Source of the DNA: Candidatus Elarobacter sp.
Lineage (GTDB): Bacteria > Vulcanimicrobiota > Vulcanimicrobiia > Vulcanimicrobiales > Vulcanimicrobiaceae
DNA length: 9,105 nucleotides
Direction: 5' to 3'
NCBI GenBank assembly: GCA_030150085.1
Contig: JASLGJ010000043.1
Span: 1-9,105, forward strand
Shown here one piece after another: positions 1 through 6,918 of this stretch; positions within the stretch are counted from its first letter, which is position 1, and the number at the start of each line of letters is the position of its first letter. The notes beneath the pieces were generated by a model. That model had not been told where the DNA came from, made no database searches, and worked only from the letters and a program-made list of their open reading frames with translations. Made by a program: the position numbers and the translations under genes.

Positions 1-1140
1 GAGCCCGCGCCCGCCGGTCCGACCGCGACCGCCGCGGCGGCCGCGGCCGGCGCCACCGTGCCGGTGAGCTCGGAAGGCGGGCACCTGTTCGCCGAGGTCC
101 GGCTGGACGGCTCGGCACCGCTGCGCTTCGCGGTCGACACCAGCGGGGGCGAGATCGTCGACCAGGCCGCCGCCGAGCGGCTGGGGCTCCAGCTCGGGCG
201 GCGGGTCCGCCTGGGCGGGGTCGGCGGGAGCAGCGAGACCGGGCGGCGGCTGACGGTCGGGCGGGTCGAGCTGGGCACGGTGCGGCTGAACGACGTGCCC
301 TTCGTGGCGCTGCCGATCGGGCAGAGCTTCGGGATGGCCGAGGGCAGCCGGATCGACGGCATCATCGGGCCGGTGCTGCTGAACCGCTTCACGGTCACCA
401 TCGACGCGGCGGGCGGCACGATGGCGCTCGCCCCGCGCGCGAGCGGCCCGCCGGGCGACCTGCCGCTGGCGCTCGACGCCTCCGGCCACCCCGCCACGCC
501 CTGCACGGTCGAGGCGCTGCCCGCGCGCTGCCAGCTCGACACCGGCTCGCGCCTGGCGGTCTCGCTGATGCGACCCTTCCTGGATGCCCACCCGGCGCTG
601 GCCGCGCGCGCGATCACCGCCGAGGGGGTCCAAGGTTACGGCATCGGCGGGCCGGCGCGCGGCAAGCTGGGCCCGGTCGAGGTGGGCTTGGGCGGGCGCA
701 CGGTGCGCGTGATCGGCGACTTCACCACCCAGCGCCGGGGCGCGTTCGCCGACGGCTCGGTGGCCGCCAACCTGGGCGAGCCGCTCCTGCGGCGCTTCGT
801 GGTGACCTACGACCTGGCGCGCGGGCGGGCCCGGATCGTGCCCTCGGCCGCGTTCGGCGAGCCGCAGGTGCTCGACCGCTCGGGGCTGTTCCTGATCCGC
901 CCCGGCGCGGGCACGACCACGGTGCTCGACGTGCGCCCCGGCACGCCGGCCGCGAGCGCGGGCGTGCGTCCCAACGACGCGCTCGTCGCGCTCGACGGCA
1001 CGCCCGCCGCGGCGCTCTCGCTGGGCGACATCCGGACCCGCCTGGCCGAGCCCGGCGGCACGCGCGTGGTGCTGCGCCTGCGCGGGGCCGAAGGCGAGCG
1101 CGACGTGACGCTGACCCTGGCCGACTACGCCGCGGCCTGA
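1..1140 (+). CDS. Tandem retropepsin-like aspartyl protease with C-terminal PDZ domain (5' partial)
   Basis: The frame is open from base 1 and runs to TGA at 1138-1140, so the true start lies outside the window. The GTG at 58 is unlikely to be the start, because an Ala/Pro/Thr-rich linker is already being read before it and the protease fold begins almost at once. Numbering from the GTG, lobe 1 has F-A-V-D27-T-S-G and lobe 2 has Q-L-D161-T-G-S. Each lobe closes with a related motif, G-x-x-LL-x-RF-x-VT-x-D, which shows an internal duplication. Residues of about 277-353 form a PDZ domain (V-L-D-V-R-P-G-T-P-A-A-S-A-G-V). Families of this type (retropepsin-like, Aspartyl_protease plus PDZ) are usually exported and are presumed endopeptidases. 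The export signal would lie upstream and is not seen. DTS in place of DTG in lobe 1 leaves activity uncertain. The gene is convergent with the cell-wall cluster and probably unrelated to it. Confidence 0.85.
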   Translation, partial: EPAPAGPTATAAAAAAGATVPVSSEGGHLFAEVRLDGSAPLRFAVDTSGGEIVDQAAAERLGLQLGRRVRLGGVGGSSETGRRLTVGRVELGTVRLNDVPFVALPIGQSFGMAEGSRIDGIIGPVLLNRFTVTIDAAGGTMALAPRASGPPGDLPLALDASGHPATPCTVEALPARCQLDTGSRLAVSLMRPFLDAHPALAARAITAEGVQGYGIGGPARGKLGPVEVGLGGRTVRVIGDFTTQRRGAFADGSVAANLGEPLLRRFVVTYDLARGRARIVPSAAFGEPQVLDRSGLFLIRPGAGTTTVLDVRPGTPAASAGVRPNDALVALDGTPAAALSLGDIRTRLAEPGGTRVVLRLRGAEGERDVTLTLADYAAA

Positions 1141-1152
1141 AACCGAATCGAA

Positions 1153-1177
1153 ACCGGCCCGCGCGAGGAACGCCGGT
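1153..1177. terminator. Candidate weak bidirectional terminator hairpin between convergent genes
   Basis: The inverted repeat ACCGGC (1153-1158) / GCCGGT (1172-1177) encloses a 13-nt loop and lies 12 bp after the protease stop codon. On the plus strand it is followed by CGTTT only. On the minus strand it is followed by TTTCGATT and then more T residues, which fits better with ending the ddl transcript. The T-tracts are short, so this is suggestive only. A second small hairpin, GGGC (1246-1249) / GCCC (1263-1266), lies nearer the ddl stop and has no T-tract. The rest of the gap (1141-1283) holds no gene that I can support. Confidence 0.3.
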
Positions 1178-1283
1178 CGTTTGACAATGGGCGTAACGAC
1201 CAGGCGCTGAGAGAAAGTCCACCATCGTCGCGGTGCTGGTTCTTAGGGCTAGTAATGCGATTGCCCGATGCGCCGAGCGGCGG

Positions 1284-2219
1284 CTATCCTACCCGGGCGT
1301 CGTGCGCGCGCTCCAGCGCGAAGTGCAGCAGCCGGTCGACCAGCGCTTCGTACGAAATACCGATGCAGGCCGCTTCGTCGGGGATCAGGCTGGTGGGCGT
1401 CATGCCGGGCAGCGCGTTGATCTCCAGGATCGTCGGGCGGCCCTCTTTGCTCAAGATGAAGTCGGTGCGCGAGTAGTCGCGCAGGCCGAGCAGCTTGTGC
1501 ACCGAGAGCGCGAGCGTCTGCAGCCGTTTGGTGAGGTCGTCGTCGATCGGCGCGGGGACGAGGTGGCGCGAACCGCCCGGCTTGTACTTGGCGTCGTAGG
1601 TGTAGAACTCGTCGCTGGTCGCCAGGATCTCCACCACCGGGAGCGGCTGCTCGCCCAGCACGCCGCACGTGAACTCGCGTCCCGGCACGTACTCCTCGGC
1701 CATCACCTCGGCGGTGCGGTTCGAAGCCTCGATGATCGCCCGGGTCCACTCCTCGTGCGTCTTGACGATCGCCACGCCCGCGCTCGAGCCGCTGTTGCGC
1801 GGCTTCACCACCAACGGCAGGTTGAGCGAGCCCGGCAGCAGCGGCAGCGTGCCGCCGGTCAGGTCGAACACATCCCAGGCCGGGGTGGGCAGACCTTCCG
1901 CGGCCAGCAGCTTCTTGGTGATGTGCTTGTCCATCGCCAGCGCGCACGCCGCGACGCCGCTCCCGGTGTAGGGCACGCGCAGCCACTCCAGGATGCCCTG
2001 GATCGTGCCGTCCTCGCCGCCCGGGCCGTGCAGCGCGTTGAACACCACGTCGGGCGCGATCTCGCGCAGCGCGTCGATGAAGCGGCCGTCGAAATCGAGC
2101 GAGCGCGGCTGGTGGCCCAGCGCGGCGAGCGCGCGCATCACGCCGGTCCCGCTCTGGATGGAGACCTCGCGCTCGTCGCTCGGCCCGCCCATCACGACGG
2201 CTACTTTTAAACTGGGCAT
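1284..2219 (-). CDS. ddl: D-alanine--D-alanine ligase
   Basis: This cytoplasmic ATP-grasp enzyme joins two D-Ala molecules using ATP; MurF then adds the dipeptide to the UDP-MurNAc-tripeptide. The protein is 311 aa, normal for the family. Visible motifs are the N-terminal GGPSDEREVS with Glu16 (the glutamate that holds the first D-Ala), HGPGGEDG at 64-71, the ATP-loop KPRNSGSSAG at 139-148, YDAKY at 208-212, SRTDF at 250-254, LEIN at 265-268 (metal ligands) and LPGMTPTSLIP to 280. The Tyr in the YxAKY omega loop points to D-Ala-D-Ala rather than a VanA-type D-Ala-D-Lac ligase. The ATG start at 2219 sits inside the 3' end of murB (13-bp overlap) and directly precedes the first beta strand. A GGAG lies 16 nt upstream, too far to be a usual ribosome site, so translation is probably coupled to murB. 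It is the last gene of the cluster; the stop is TAG. Confidence 0.97.
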   Translation of the reverse strand: MPSLKVAVVMGGPSDEREVSIQSGTGVMRALAALGHQPRSLDFDGRFIDALREIAPDVVFNALHGPGGEDGTIQGILEWLRVPYTGSGVAACALAMDKHITKKLLAAEGLPTPAWDVFDLTGGTLPLLPGSLNLPLVVKPRNSGSSAGVAIVKTHEEWTRAIIEASNRTAEVMAEEYVPGREFTCGVLGEQPLPVVEILATSDEFYTYDAKYKPGGSRHLVPAPIDDDLTKRLQTLALSVHKLLGLRDYSRTDFILSKEGRPTILEINALPGMTPTSLIPDEAACIGISYEALVDRLLHFALERAHDARVG

Positions 2220-3154
2220 GCGCTGTCCGTGAATTCTCCGACGAGGTGCACTTCGAGGTGGAGCGCGACGCCGAACCGCTCTTCCACCGCCCGCCGCACC
2301 CGGGCCAGGAGGGTCGCGACGTCGCGCGCGGACGCGCCGCCGGTGTTGACGATGAAGTTGGCGTGCAAGCCGGATACTTCGGCCCCGCCTTCGCGCCAGC
2401 CCTTGGCCCCGAGGGCCTCGATCAGCCGGGCGGCGTGGTCGCCGGGCGGGTTGCGGAAGCACGAGCCCGAGTTGGGCTGGGCCACCGGCTGGGTGGCCTT
2501 GCGGCGGACCAGCCGCGCCCGCAGCCGCTCGCGCACCTCGGCCGGGTCGCCCCGCTCGAAGCGCAGCTCGGCCCGGGCCACGATGGCGTCCGGCGGGAGG
2601 GTGGTCTCGCGGTAGCGCCAGGCCACGGCGATCGGGTGGGGGTCGGGCTTGGCCGGGGTCTGGACGATCACCGCGCGGGCGAACTCGCCGATCTCGCGGT
2701 CGGTCCCAGCGTTCATCCGCACCGCCCCGCCGACCGTGGCGGGGATGCCGGCCAGGCCGTCGATCCCGACCCCGCCCAGGCTCGCGACCTGGGCGCACAG
2801 CGCGGGCAGCGAGGCGCTCCCGCCAGCCTCGACCAGCACCGCCCCGTCCGCTTCGCGCACGTCGATGGCGGCGAACTCGCCCTCCAGGCGCAGCACCACG
2901 CCGCGGATGCCGCCGTCGCCGACGAGCAGATTGGAGCCCGCGCCGAGCACGAACATCGGCAGCCGGCGGCGGAAGACGTGGCGCAGCACGAAGGCCAGCT
3001 CGGCCTCGCTCTCGACGTCGAGCAGGGCGTCGGCCGGGCCGCCGATCTTCCACCAGGTGAAGGGCGCGAGCGGCTCGCCGAAGCGGGCCCGCGCGCCGAA
3101 GCGCTCGCGCAGCGCGGCGCGGTCGCCCTCGCCGAGCAGCGGGACGGTCTTCAC
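2207..3154 (-). CDS. murB: UDP-N-acetylenolpyruvoylglucosamine reductase (type II MurB)
   Basis: MurB is a cytoplasmic FAD enzyme that uses NADPH to reduce UDP-GlcNAc-enolpyruvate to UDP-MurNAc, the second committed step of peptidoglycan synthesis. The protein is 315 aa. The FAD-binding motifs are GAGSNLLVGDGG (71-82) and GLAGIPATVGGAV (133-145) followed by Asn-Ala-Gly (148-150). Ala139 stands where Gly is usual in GIPGTVGG. Y181-R182 match the conserved Tyr-Arg near the active site. NSGSCFRNP (228-236) carries the presumed proton-donating serine (Ser231), and Glu301 in LHLEVHLVG matches the C-terminal catalytic glutamate. The length and the QPNSGSCFRNP context fit the shorter type II (S. aureus-like) form rather than the E. 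coli type I. The GTG start at 3154 overlaps the murC stop (GTGA, 4 bp). The frame stays open upstream, but homology begins just after this GTG, and no Shine-Dalgarno sequence precedes it. Confidence 0.96.
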   Translation of the reverse strand: MKTVPLLGEGDRAALRERFGARARFGEPLAPFTWWKIGGPADALLDVESEAELAFVLRHVFRRRLPMFVLGAGSNLLVGDGGIRGVVLRLEGEFAAIDVREADGAVLVEAGGSASLPALCAQVASLGGVGIDGLAGIPATVGGAVRMNAGTDREIGEFARAVIVQTPAKPDPHPIAVAWRYRETTLPPDAIVARAELRFERGDPAEVRERLRARLVRRKATQPVAQPNSGSCFRNPPGDHAARLIEALGAKGWREGGAEVSGLHANFIVNTGGASARDVATLLARVRRAVEERFGVALHLEVHLVGEFTDSACPV

Positions 3155-4548
3155 CGCGCCAGCGGCGCGGCGGCGACCCGTTCGCCCAGGCGGTGCGCGA
3201 CCGACGAGATCGAGCCCGCGCCCAGCATCAGCACCAGCGCCCCGGCCGGAGCCTCGCGCGGAACCGCGTCGAGCAGCGCCTCGACGTCGTCGACGTAGGC
3301 CACCGGCGTGCCGGCCGCGGCCAGCGGCTCGCCGATCGAGCGCTCCGACACGCCGGGGATCGGCGCTTCGGAGGCGGCGTAGACCGGCGCGAGCAGCACC
3401 CGGTCCGCGCCGGCCAGCGCGCGCGCGAACTCCGCTTGCAGATACTGCGTGCGGGTGTAGCGGTGGGGCTGGAAGACGACCACCAGCGGCGTGCCGGGCG
3501 GAGCGTAGCCGCGCGCCGCGGCGATGGTGCGCGCGATCGCGGTCGGGTGGTGGGCGTAGTCGTCGATCACCGTGATCGCGCCGCGCCCGACCACCTCGAA
3601 GCGCCGCTGCACGCCGCGGAACTGGCCCAGCGCGTCGGCCGCGATCTCGAACGGGATGCCCGCCGCCAGCGCCGCGCCCAGCGCCGCGAGCGCGTTCTGG
3701 ACGTTGATCTCGCCCGGCACGCGCAGCGCGATCTCGCCCTGCGGCACGCCGCGCTCGCTGACGATGAAGCGCGCGCCCAGGTCGGCGTACGAGATCTCGT
3801 CCACGGTCAGGTCGGCCGCGACGCCCTCGCCGCTGGCGAAGGTGGTGAGCGGGACGCGCGCCGCGCGCCCGAGCTCGGCGCTCGCGCGGTTGTCGTTGCC
3901 GATGACCGCGCGGCCCGCGGGCGGCACCTTGGCGACGAACGCCGCGAACTGCGCGAGCAGCTTGGGCAGCTCCGCGTCCGAGGCGATGTGGTCGTTCTCG
4001 ACGTTGGTCACGATCGCGATGGTGGGCTCGAGGTGCAGGAACGAGCCGTCCGACTCGTCGGCCTCGGTGACGAACCACGGGCCGCCGCCGGCGCGCGCGT
4101 TGCTGCCGGTATCGACCCGCACGCCGCCGATCGCGACCGTCGGGTCGAGCCCGGCCTGCTCGAAGATCGTCGCCAGCATGCCGGTGGTGGTGGTCTTGCC
4201 GTGCGTGCCCGCGACCGCGACGAGGCGGTGCCCGCGGGTCAGCTCGGCGAGCATCTCGCCGCGCGTGACGATCCGCAGGCCGCGCGCGCGCGCCGCGGCG
4301 TATTCCGGGTTGTCGGGCGCGATCGCCGAGGAGACGACCACCGTCCCGGTCTCCGCGTCCAGGTTTTCCGCGCGGTGGCCGACGCTCGCGCGCACGCCTT
4401 CGCGCTCCAGGGACGCCACCAGGGCCGAAGGCCCGACGTCGGAGCCGCTCACGCGCGCTCCGCGGGCCAGCAGCAGGCGCGCGATCGCGCTCATCCCGAT
4501 CCCGCCGACGCCGACGAGATGGTAGGTCGAGTCCGTCACGGGCGTCAT
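3151..4548 (-). CDS. murC: UDP-N-acetylmuramate--L-alanine ligase
   Basis: MurC adds L-Ala to UDP-MurNAc with ATP, the first of the four cytoplasmic Mur ligase steps. The protein is 465 aa, normal length. Domain 1 has the dinucleotide-like GVGGIGMSAIA (13-23) and GSD. Domain 2 has the P-loop GTHGKTTTT (114-122), EADESDGSF and TNVENDH. Domain 3 has RRFE, DDYAHHP (329-335), FQPHRYTRT, and a late APVYAASEAPIPG, which is typical of MurC. One oddity is that the usual G-x-H-N-x-x-N motif reads GEINVQN, with Ile281 in place of His. The ATG at 4548 overlaps the murG stop in ATGA. A longer open frame extends upstream inside murG, but the Rossmann motif starts about 10 residues after this ATG, as expected. 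The 3' end overlaps the murB start by 4 bp. The identification is secure; the effect of Ile281 is unknown. Confidence 0.97.
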   Translation of the reverse strand: MTPVTDSTYHLVGVGGIGMSAIARLLLARGARVSGSDVGPSALVASLEREGVRASVGHRAENLDAETGTVVVSSAIAPDNPEYAAARARGLRIVTRGEMLAELTRGHRLVAVAGTHGKTTTTGMLATIFEQAGLDPTVAIGGVRVDTGSNARAGGGPWFVTEADESDGSFLHLEPTIAIVTNVENDHIASDAELPKLLAQFAAFVAKVPPAGRAVIGNDNRASAELGRAARVPLTTFASGEGVAADLTVDEISYADLGARFIVSERGVPQGEIALRVPGEINVQNALAALGAALAAGIPFEIAADALGQFRGVQRRFEVVGRGAITVIDDYAHHPTAIARTIAAARGYAPPGTPLVVVFQPHRYTRTQYLQAEFARALAGADRVLLAPVYAASEAPIPGVSERSIGEPLAAAGTPVAYVDDVEALLDAVPREAPAGALVLMLGAGSISSVAHRLGERVAAAPLAR

Positions 4549-5741
4549 TCGTTCGCCGAAATGCCGCCGCCGACCCGCGCGGCGTTCGCCGCGGTCGCGC
4601 GCTCGATGCGCTCGGCGATCGTGGCGGCCGCGTCCGGCGGCACCAGCGAGCGAGCGGCCTTTCGCATCGCGGCGTTGCGGTCCGGGTCGAGCACCGCTTG
4701 CAGCGTTTCCAGCAGCCGCTCGCCGTTCAGCGCGTCGTCGGCGAGCACCACGGCCGCGCCGCCGTCGGCGAACAGATCCGCATTGCGCGCCTGGTGCTGC
4801 TCGGCCGCGAACGGATAGGGCACGAGCACGGCCGGGGTGGCGGTCACCGCCAGCTCGGCCAGGGTCGAGGCGCCGGCGCGGGCCACGACGACGTCGGCCG
4901 CGGCGTAGGCATCGGCGGGATCGGGCAGATACGGCACCAGACGCACCCGGTTGCCCGGCAGCGCGCGGCGTTGCCGTTCGTCCATGGCCGCGTGATCGCG
5001 TTCCCCGCTGACGTGCAAGACTTGCCAGCCGGCGGGAAGCGTGCGCTCGGTCACAAGCTCGGTGACGGCCTGGTTGATCGAGCGCGCGCCCTGGCTGCCG
5101 CCCATCACCACCACCGTCTTGCGCTCCGGGTCGAGCCCCAGCCGCGCCCGCGCGATCTCGGGCGGAGCCAGCTCGCGCAGCGAGGCGCGGGTCGGCGTTC
5201 CGGTGACGACCGTCTTGGCTCCGAACGATTCCACCGACGCGGCGTACGTGGCCCAAATTTCGTCGACCAGCGGCGCCAGCAGCCGGTTCGTCAGCCCCGG
5301 CACGGCGTTGATCTCCAGCAACGCGATGCGCGGGCGCGCCACGCCCAGCAGCCGCAGCGCGCGCGCCGCCACGACGACCGGAAAGCACACGTACCCGCCC
5401 GTCGCGACGACCATCGCCGGCTTGAAGCGCGCCAGCCCGCGCAGCGCGGCCAGCACGCCCGCCGCGTTGGCGAACGCCGTGCGCAGCGTCCCCGGCGACA
5501 ACTTGCGCTGCAGCGCCGCCGACGGCACGAACGAGAGCGGCATGGTCGTCACCAGCGACGCCTCCAGCCCCCCGCGGTTCCCGAAGAAGCGCGCCTCGTA
5601 TGCCCGTTCCTCGGCTGCGCTGCGCTCCGCTCCGGTACGGATGCCCGGCGAACGGCGGGCGCGCAGCGCGCCGTCGATCGCCAGCGCGGGATAGATGTGC
5701 CCGCCCGTCCCGCCGCCGGTGAACGCGACGCGCAGCGTCAC
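4545..5741 (-). CDS. murG: Lipid II synthase, UDP-GlcNAc:lipid I GlcNAc transferase (with N-lobe insertion)
   Basis: MurG is a GT28, GT-B-fold glycosyltransferase on the inner face of the membrane. It transfers GlcNAc from UDP-GlcNAc to lipid I to make lipid II. The acceptor lobe shows TGGGTGGHIYPA (8-19, with the conserved His15), FGNRGGLEASLV, ATGGYVCFP and EINAVPGLTNRLL. The donor lobe shows VVMGGSQGARSINQ and ARAGASTLAELA, then PYPFAAEQHQARNA, which bind the nucleotide sugar. At 398 aa it is longer than the usual 355-365. About 18 of the extra residues lie at 31-48, between the first helix and the FFGNRGGLE strand, and are described separately. The GTG start at 5741 is chosen because RVAFTGGGTGGH follows at once. 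It lies 7 bp after the ftsW stop; GGAG is present but only 1 nt from the start. The 3' end overlaps murC in ATGA. The reading frame and active-site motifs are intact, so the enzyme is probably functional. Confidence 0.96.
   Translation of the reverse strand: MTLRVAFTGGGTGGHIYPALAIDGALRARRSPGIRTGAERSAAEERAYEARFFGNRGGLEASLVTTMPLSFVPSAALQRKLSPGTLRTAFANAAGVLAALRGLARFKPAMVVATGGYVCFPVVVAARALRLLGVARPRIALLEINAVPGLTNRLLAPLVDEIWATYAASVESFGAKTVVTGTPTRASLRELAPPEIARARLGLDPERKTVVVMGGSQGARSINQAVTELVTERTLPAGWQVLHVSGERDHAAMDERQRRALPGNRVRLVPYLPDPADAYAAADVVVARAGASTLAELAVTATPAVLVPYPFAAEQHQARNADLFADGGAAVVLADDALNGERLLETLQAVLDPDRNAAMRKAARSLVPPDAAATIAERIERATAANAARVGGGISANE
5598..5651 (-). repeat. Possible in-frame palindromic element inserted in murG
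   Basis: This stretch encodes MurG residues 31-48 (a charged run containing GAERSAAEER), which have no counterpart in the usual MurG N-lobe, where a short loop joins the first helix to the GxRxGLE strand. The DNA has the arms CCGTTC (5604-5609) and GAACGG (5650-5655), an inner TCCG-GTA-CGGA (5631-5641), and short tandem units TGCGC-TGCGC-TCCGC-TCCG (about 5616-5634). These features resemble small mobile palindromes that can sit in coding sequence without breaking the frame. The exact edges are inferred, no second copy lies in this window, and an ordinary loop expansion is the alternative. Confidence 0.4.
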
Positions 5742-5748
5742 GCTCCGC

Positions 5749-6912
5749 TCACGGGGCGGTCTTGTAGCGGCCGACGTTGGCGATCAGGGCGACGGCGACC
5801 AGCGAGACGATCAGCGAGGTGCCGCCGAACGAGATGAAGGGGAGCGGCACGCCGGTGACCGGCCAGGACGACGTCACCACGCCGATGTTGATGAAGGCCT
5901 GGATCACGATCAGGAAGGTGCAGCCCAGCGCGAGCAGCATCCCGAAGCGGTCCGGGGCGCGGTTGGCGATGCGCACCGCGCGGACCGCGAAGAGCACGAA
6001 CAGCGCGATCACCACCAGCCCGCCGAGCAGGCCCAGCTCCTCGCCCAGCACGGCGAAGATGAAGTCGGTGTGCGCCTCGGGCAGGTAGAAGTACTTCTGG
6101 CGCGAGGCTCCCAGGCCCAGGCCGAACAGGCCGCCGCTGCCCAGCGCGAGCAGCGACTGCACGATGTGGAAGCCGGTGTTCTGCGCGTCCTTCCAGGGGT
6201 CGAGGAAGGCGAACACGCGGGCCCGCTTGTAGGCCGACGAGCCGACCGCCAGCGCGGCCATCGGCAGCATGGCGAGCACGCACATCACCAGGTGCTCCAT
6301 GCGCGCGCCGGCCGTGAACAGCATGGCGAACGCGGTGAAGATCAGCAGCGACGCGGTGCCCATGTCGGGCTCGACGAAGATCGGCATCGCCAGCAGCGCG
6401 GTCACCAGCAGCGCGGGCACGACGCCCTTCGAGAGCGAGCGCACGCCCTCGCCCAGCGCCGAGAGCTTGGCGGCCAGGAACAGCACCAGCGCGAGCTTGG
6501 CCAGCTCCGACGGCTGGAACGAGAGCGCGCGAAAGCCCAGCCAGCGCCGCGCCCCGCCCGACACCAGGCCGACGTGCGGGATCAGGGTCAGCACGAGCAG
6601 CACCACGGTCACCCCGACCAGCCCCGGGGCGAGCTGCTTGAGCTTGGGATAGTCGACCCGGTAGGCCGCGTACGACAGCACGAGCCCCGCGATCAGGTAG
6701 GCGAATTGGTGCTTGAGGAAGTGCGCGGTGTCGTGGTGGAAGTCGGAGTACGCGGTCGCGCTCGAGGCGCTGAACACCATCACCAGCCCCAGCGCGACCA
6801 GCAGCGCGCCCGCGCCCAGCAGCAGCGCGTCGGGCGGGTGCAGCGCGGGCCGCTCGCGCGCCCGCGGCCGGGCCGCGGAGCCGGGGCGGGCGTGCAGCGG
6901 GTTGGCGTTCAT
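5749..6912 (-). CDS. ftsW: Septal peptidoglycan polymerase, SEDS family
   Basis: FtsW is an integral membrane SEDS glycosyltransferase that polymerises lipid II at the division septum, working with a class B penicillin-binding protein (FtsI). The protein is 387 aa. A basic, Pro/Arg-rich cytoplasmic N-terminus (1-27) is followed by about ten hydrophobic segments, the first at about 29-48 ending in MVFSASS. SEDS motifs seen are GGARRWLGF and FQPSELAKLAL, EPDMGTA, then NTGFHIVQSLLALGSGGLFGLGLG in overlapping parts, and KYFYLPEAHTDFIFAVLGEE with Asp283, the proposed catalytic aspartate. The C-terminus has PLPFISFGGTSL. Position between murD and murG, and the LPEAHTDFIFAVLGEE form, favour FtsW over the elongation paralogue RodA. 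The ATG at 6912 lies 6 bp after the murD stop, with no clear Shine-Dalgarno sequence. The next gene, murG, makes its substrate. Confidence 0.95.
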   Translation of the reverse strand: MNANPLHARPGSAARPRARERPALHPPDALLLGAGALLVALGLVMVFSASSATAYSDFHHDTAHFLKHQFAYLIAGLVLSYAAYRVDYPKLKQLAPGLVGVTVVLLVLTLIPHVGLVSGGARRWLGFRALSFQPSELAKLALVLFLAAKLSALGEGVRSLSKGVVPALLVTALLAMPIFVEPDMGTASLLIFTAFAMLFTAGARMEHLVMCVLAMLPMAALAVGSSAYKRARVFAFLDPWKDAQNTGFHIVQSLLALGSGGLFGLGLGASRQKYFYLPEAHTDFIFAVLGEELGLLGGLVVIALFVLFAVRAVRIANRAPDRFGMLLALGCTFLIVIQAFINIGVVTSSWPVTGVPLPFISFGGTSLIVSLVAVALIANVGRYKTAP

Positions 6913-6918
6913 CCGCGC

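Noticed and set aside
1181..1186. TTGACA, a perfect -35 hexamer on the plus strand
   Set aside because: The bases at a spacing of 16-18 nt do not resemble a -10 box, and no plus-strand gene follows within the window.
1213..1220. GAAAGTCC, as found near the 5' end of bacterial RNase P RNA
   Set aside because: Only the octamer matches. There is no room for a full RNase P RNA before ddl, and the partner conserved segments are absent.
1247..1256. GGCTAGTAAT, reminiscent of a conserved 16S rRNA segment
   Set aside because: The match is about ten bases with no flanking rRNA sequence; chance is the simplest explanation.
1233..2210. A 325-codon open frame on the plus strand opposite ddl
   Set aside because: It is the antisense shadow of ddl, which has full ATP-grasp motifs; the shadow has none and a skewed Arg/Gln/Val composition.
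1284..2219. Possible VanA-like D-Ala-D-Lac ligase
   Set aside because: The omega loop has the Tyr-containing YDAKY form of ordinary Ddl, and no vanH or vanX neighbours are present.
5749..6912. Possible RodA rather than FtsW
   Set aside because: Its place between murD and murG and the LPEAHTDFIFAVLGEE form match FtsW; no elongation genes (mreBCD, PBP2) are nearby.
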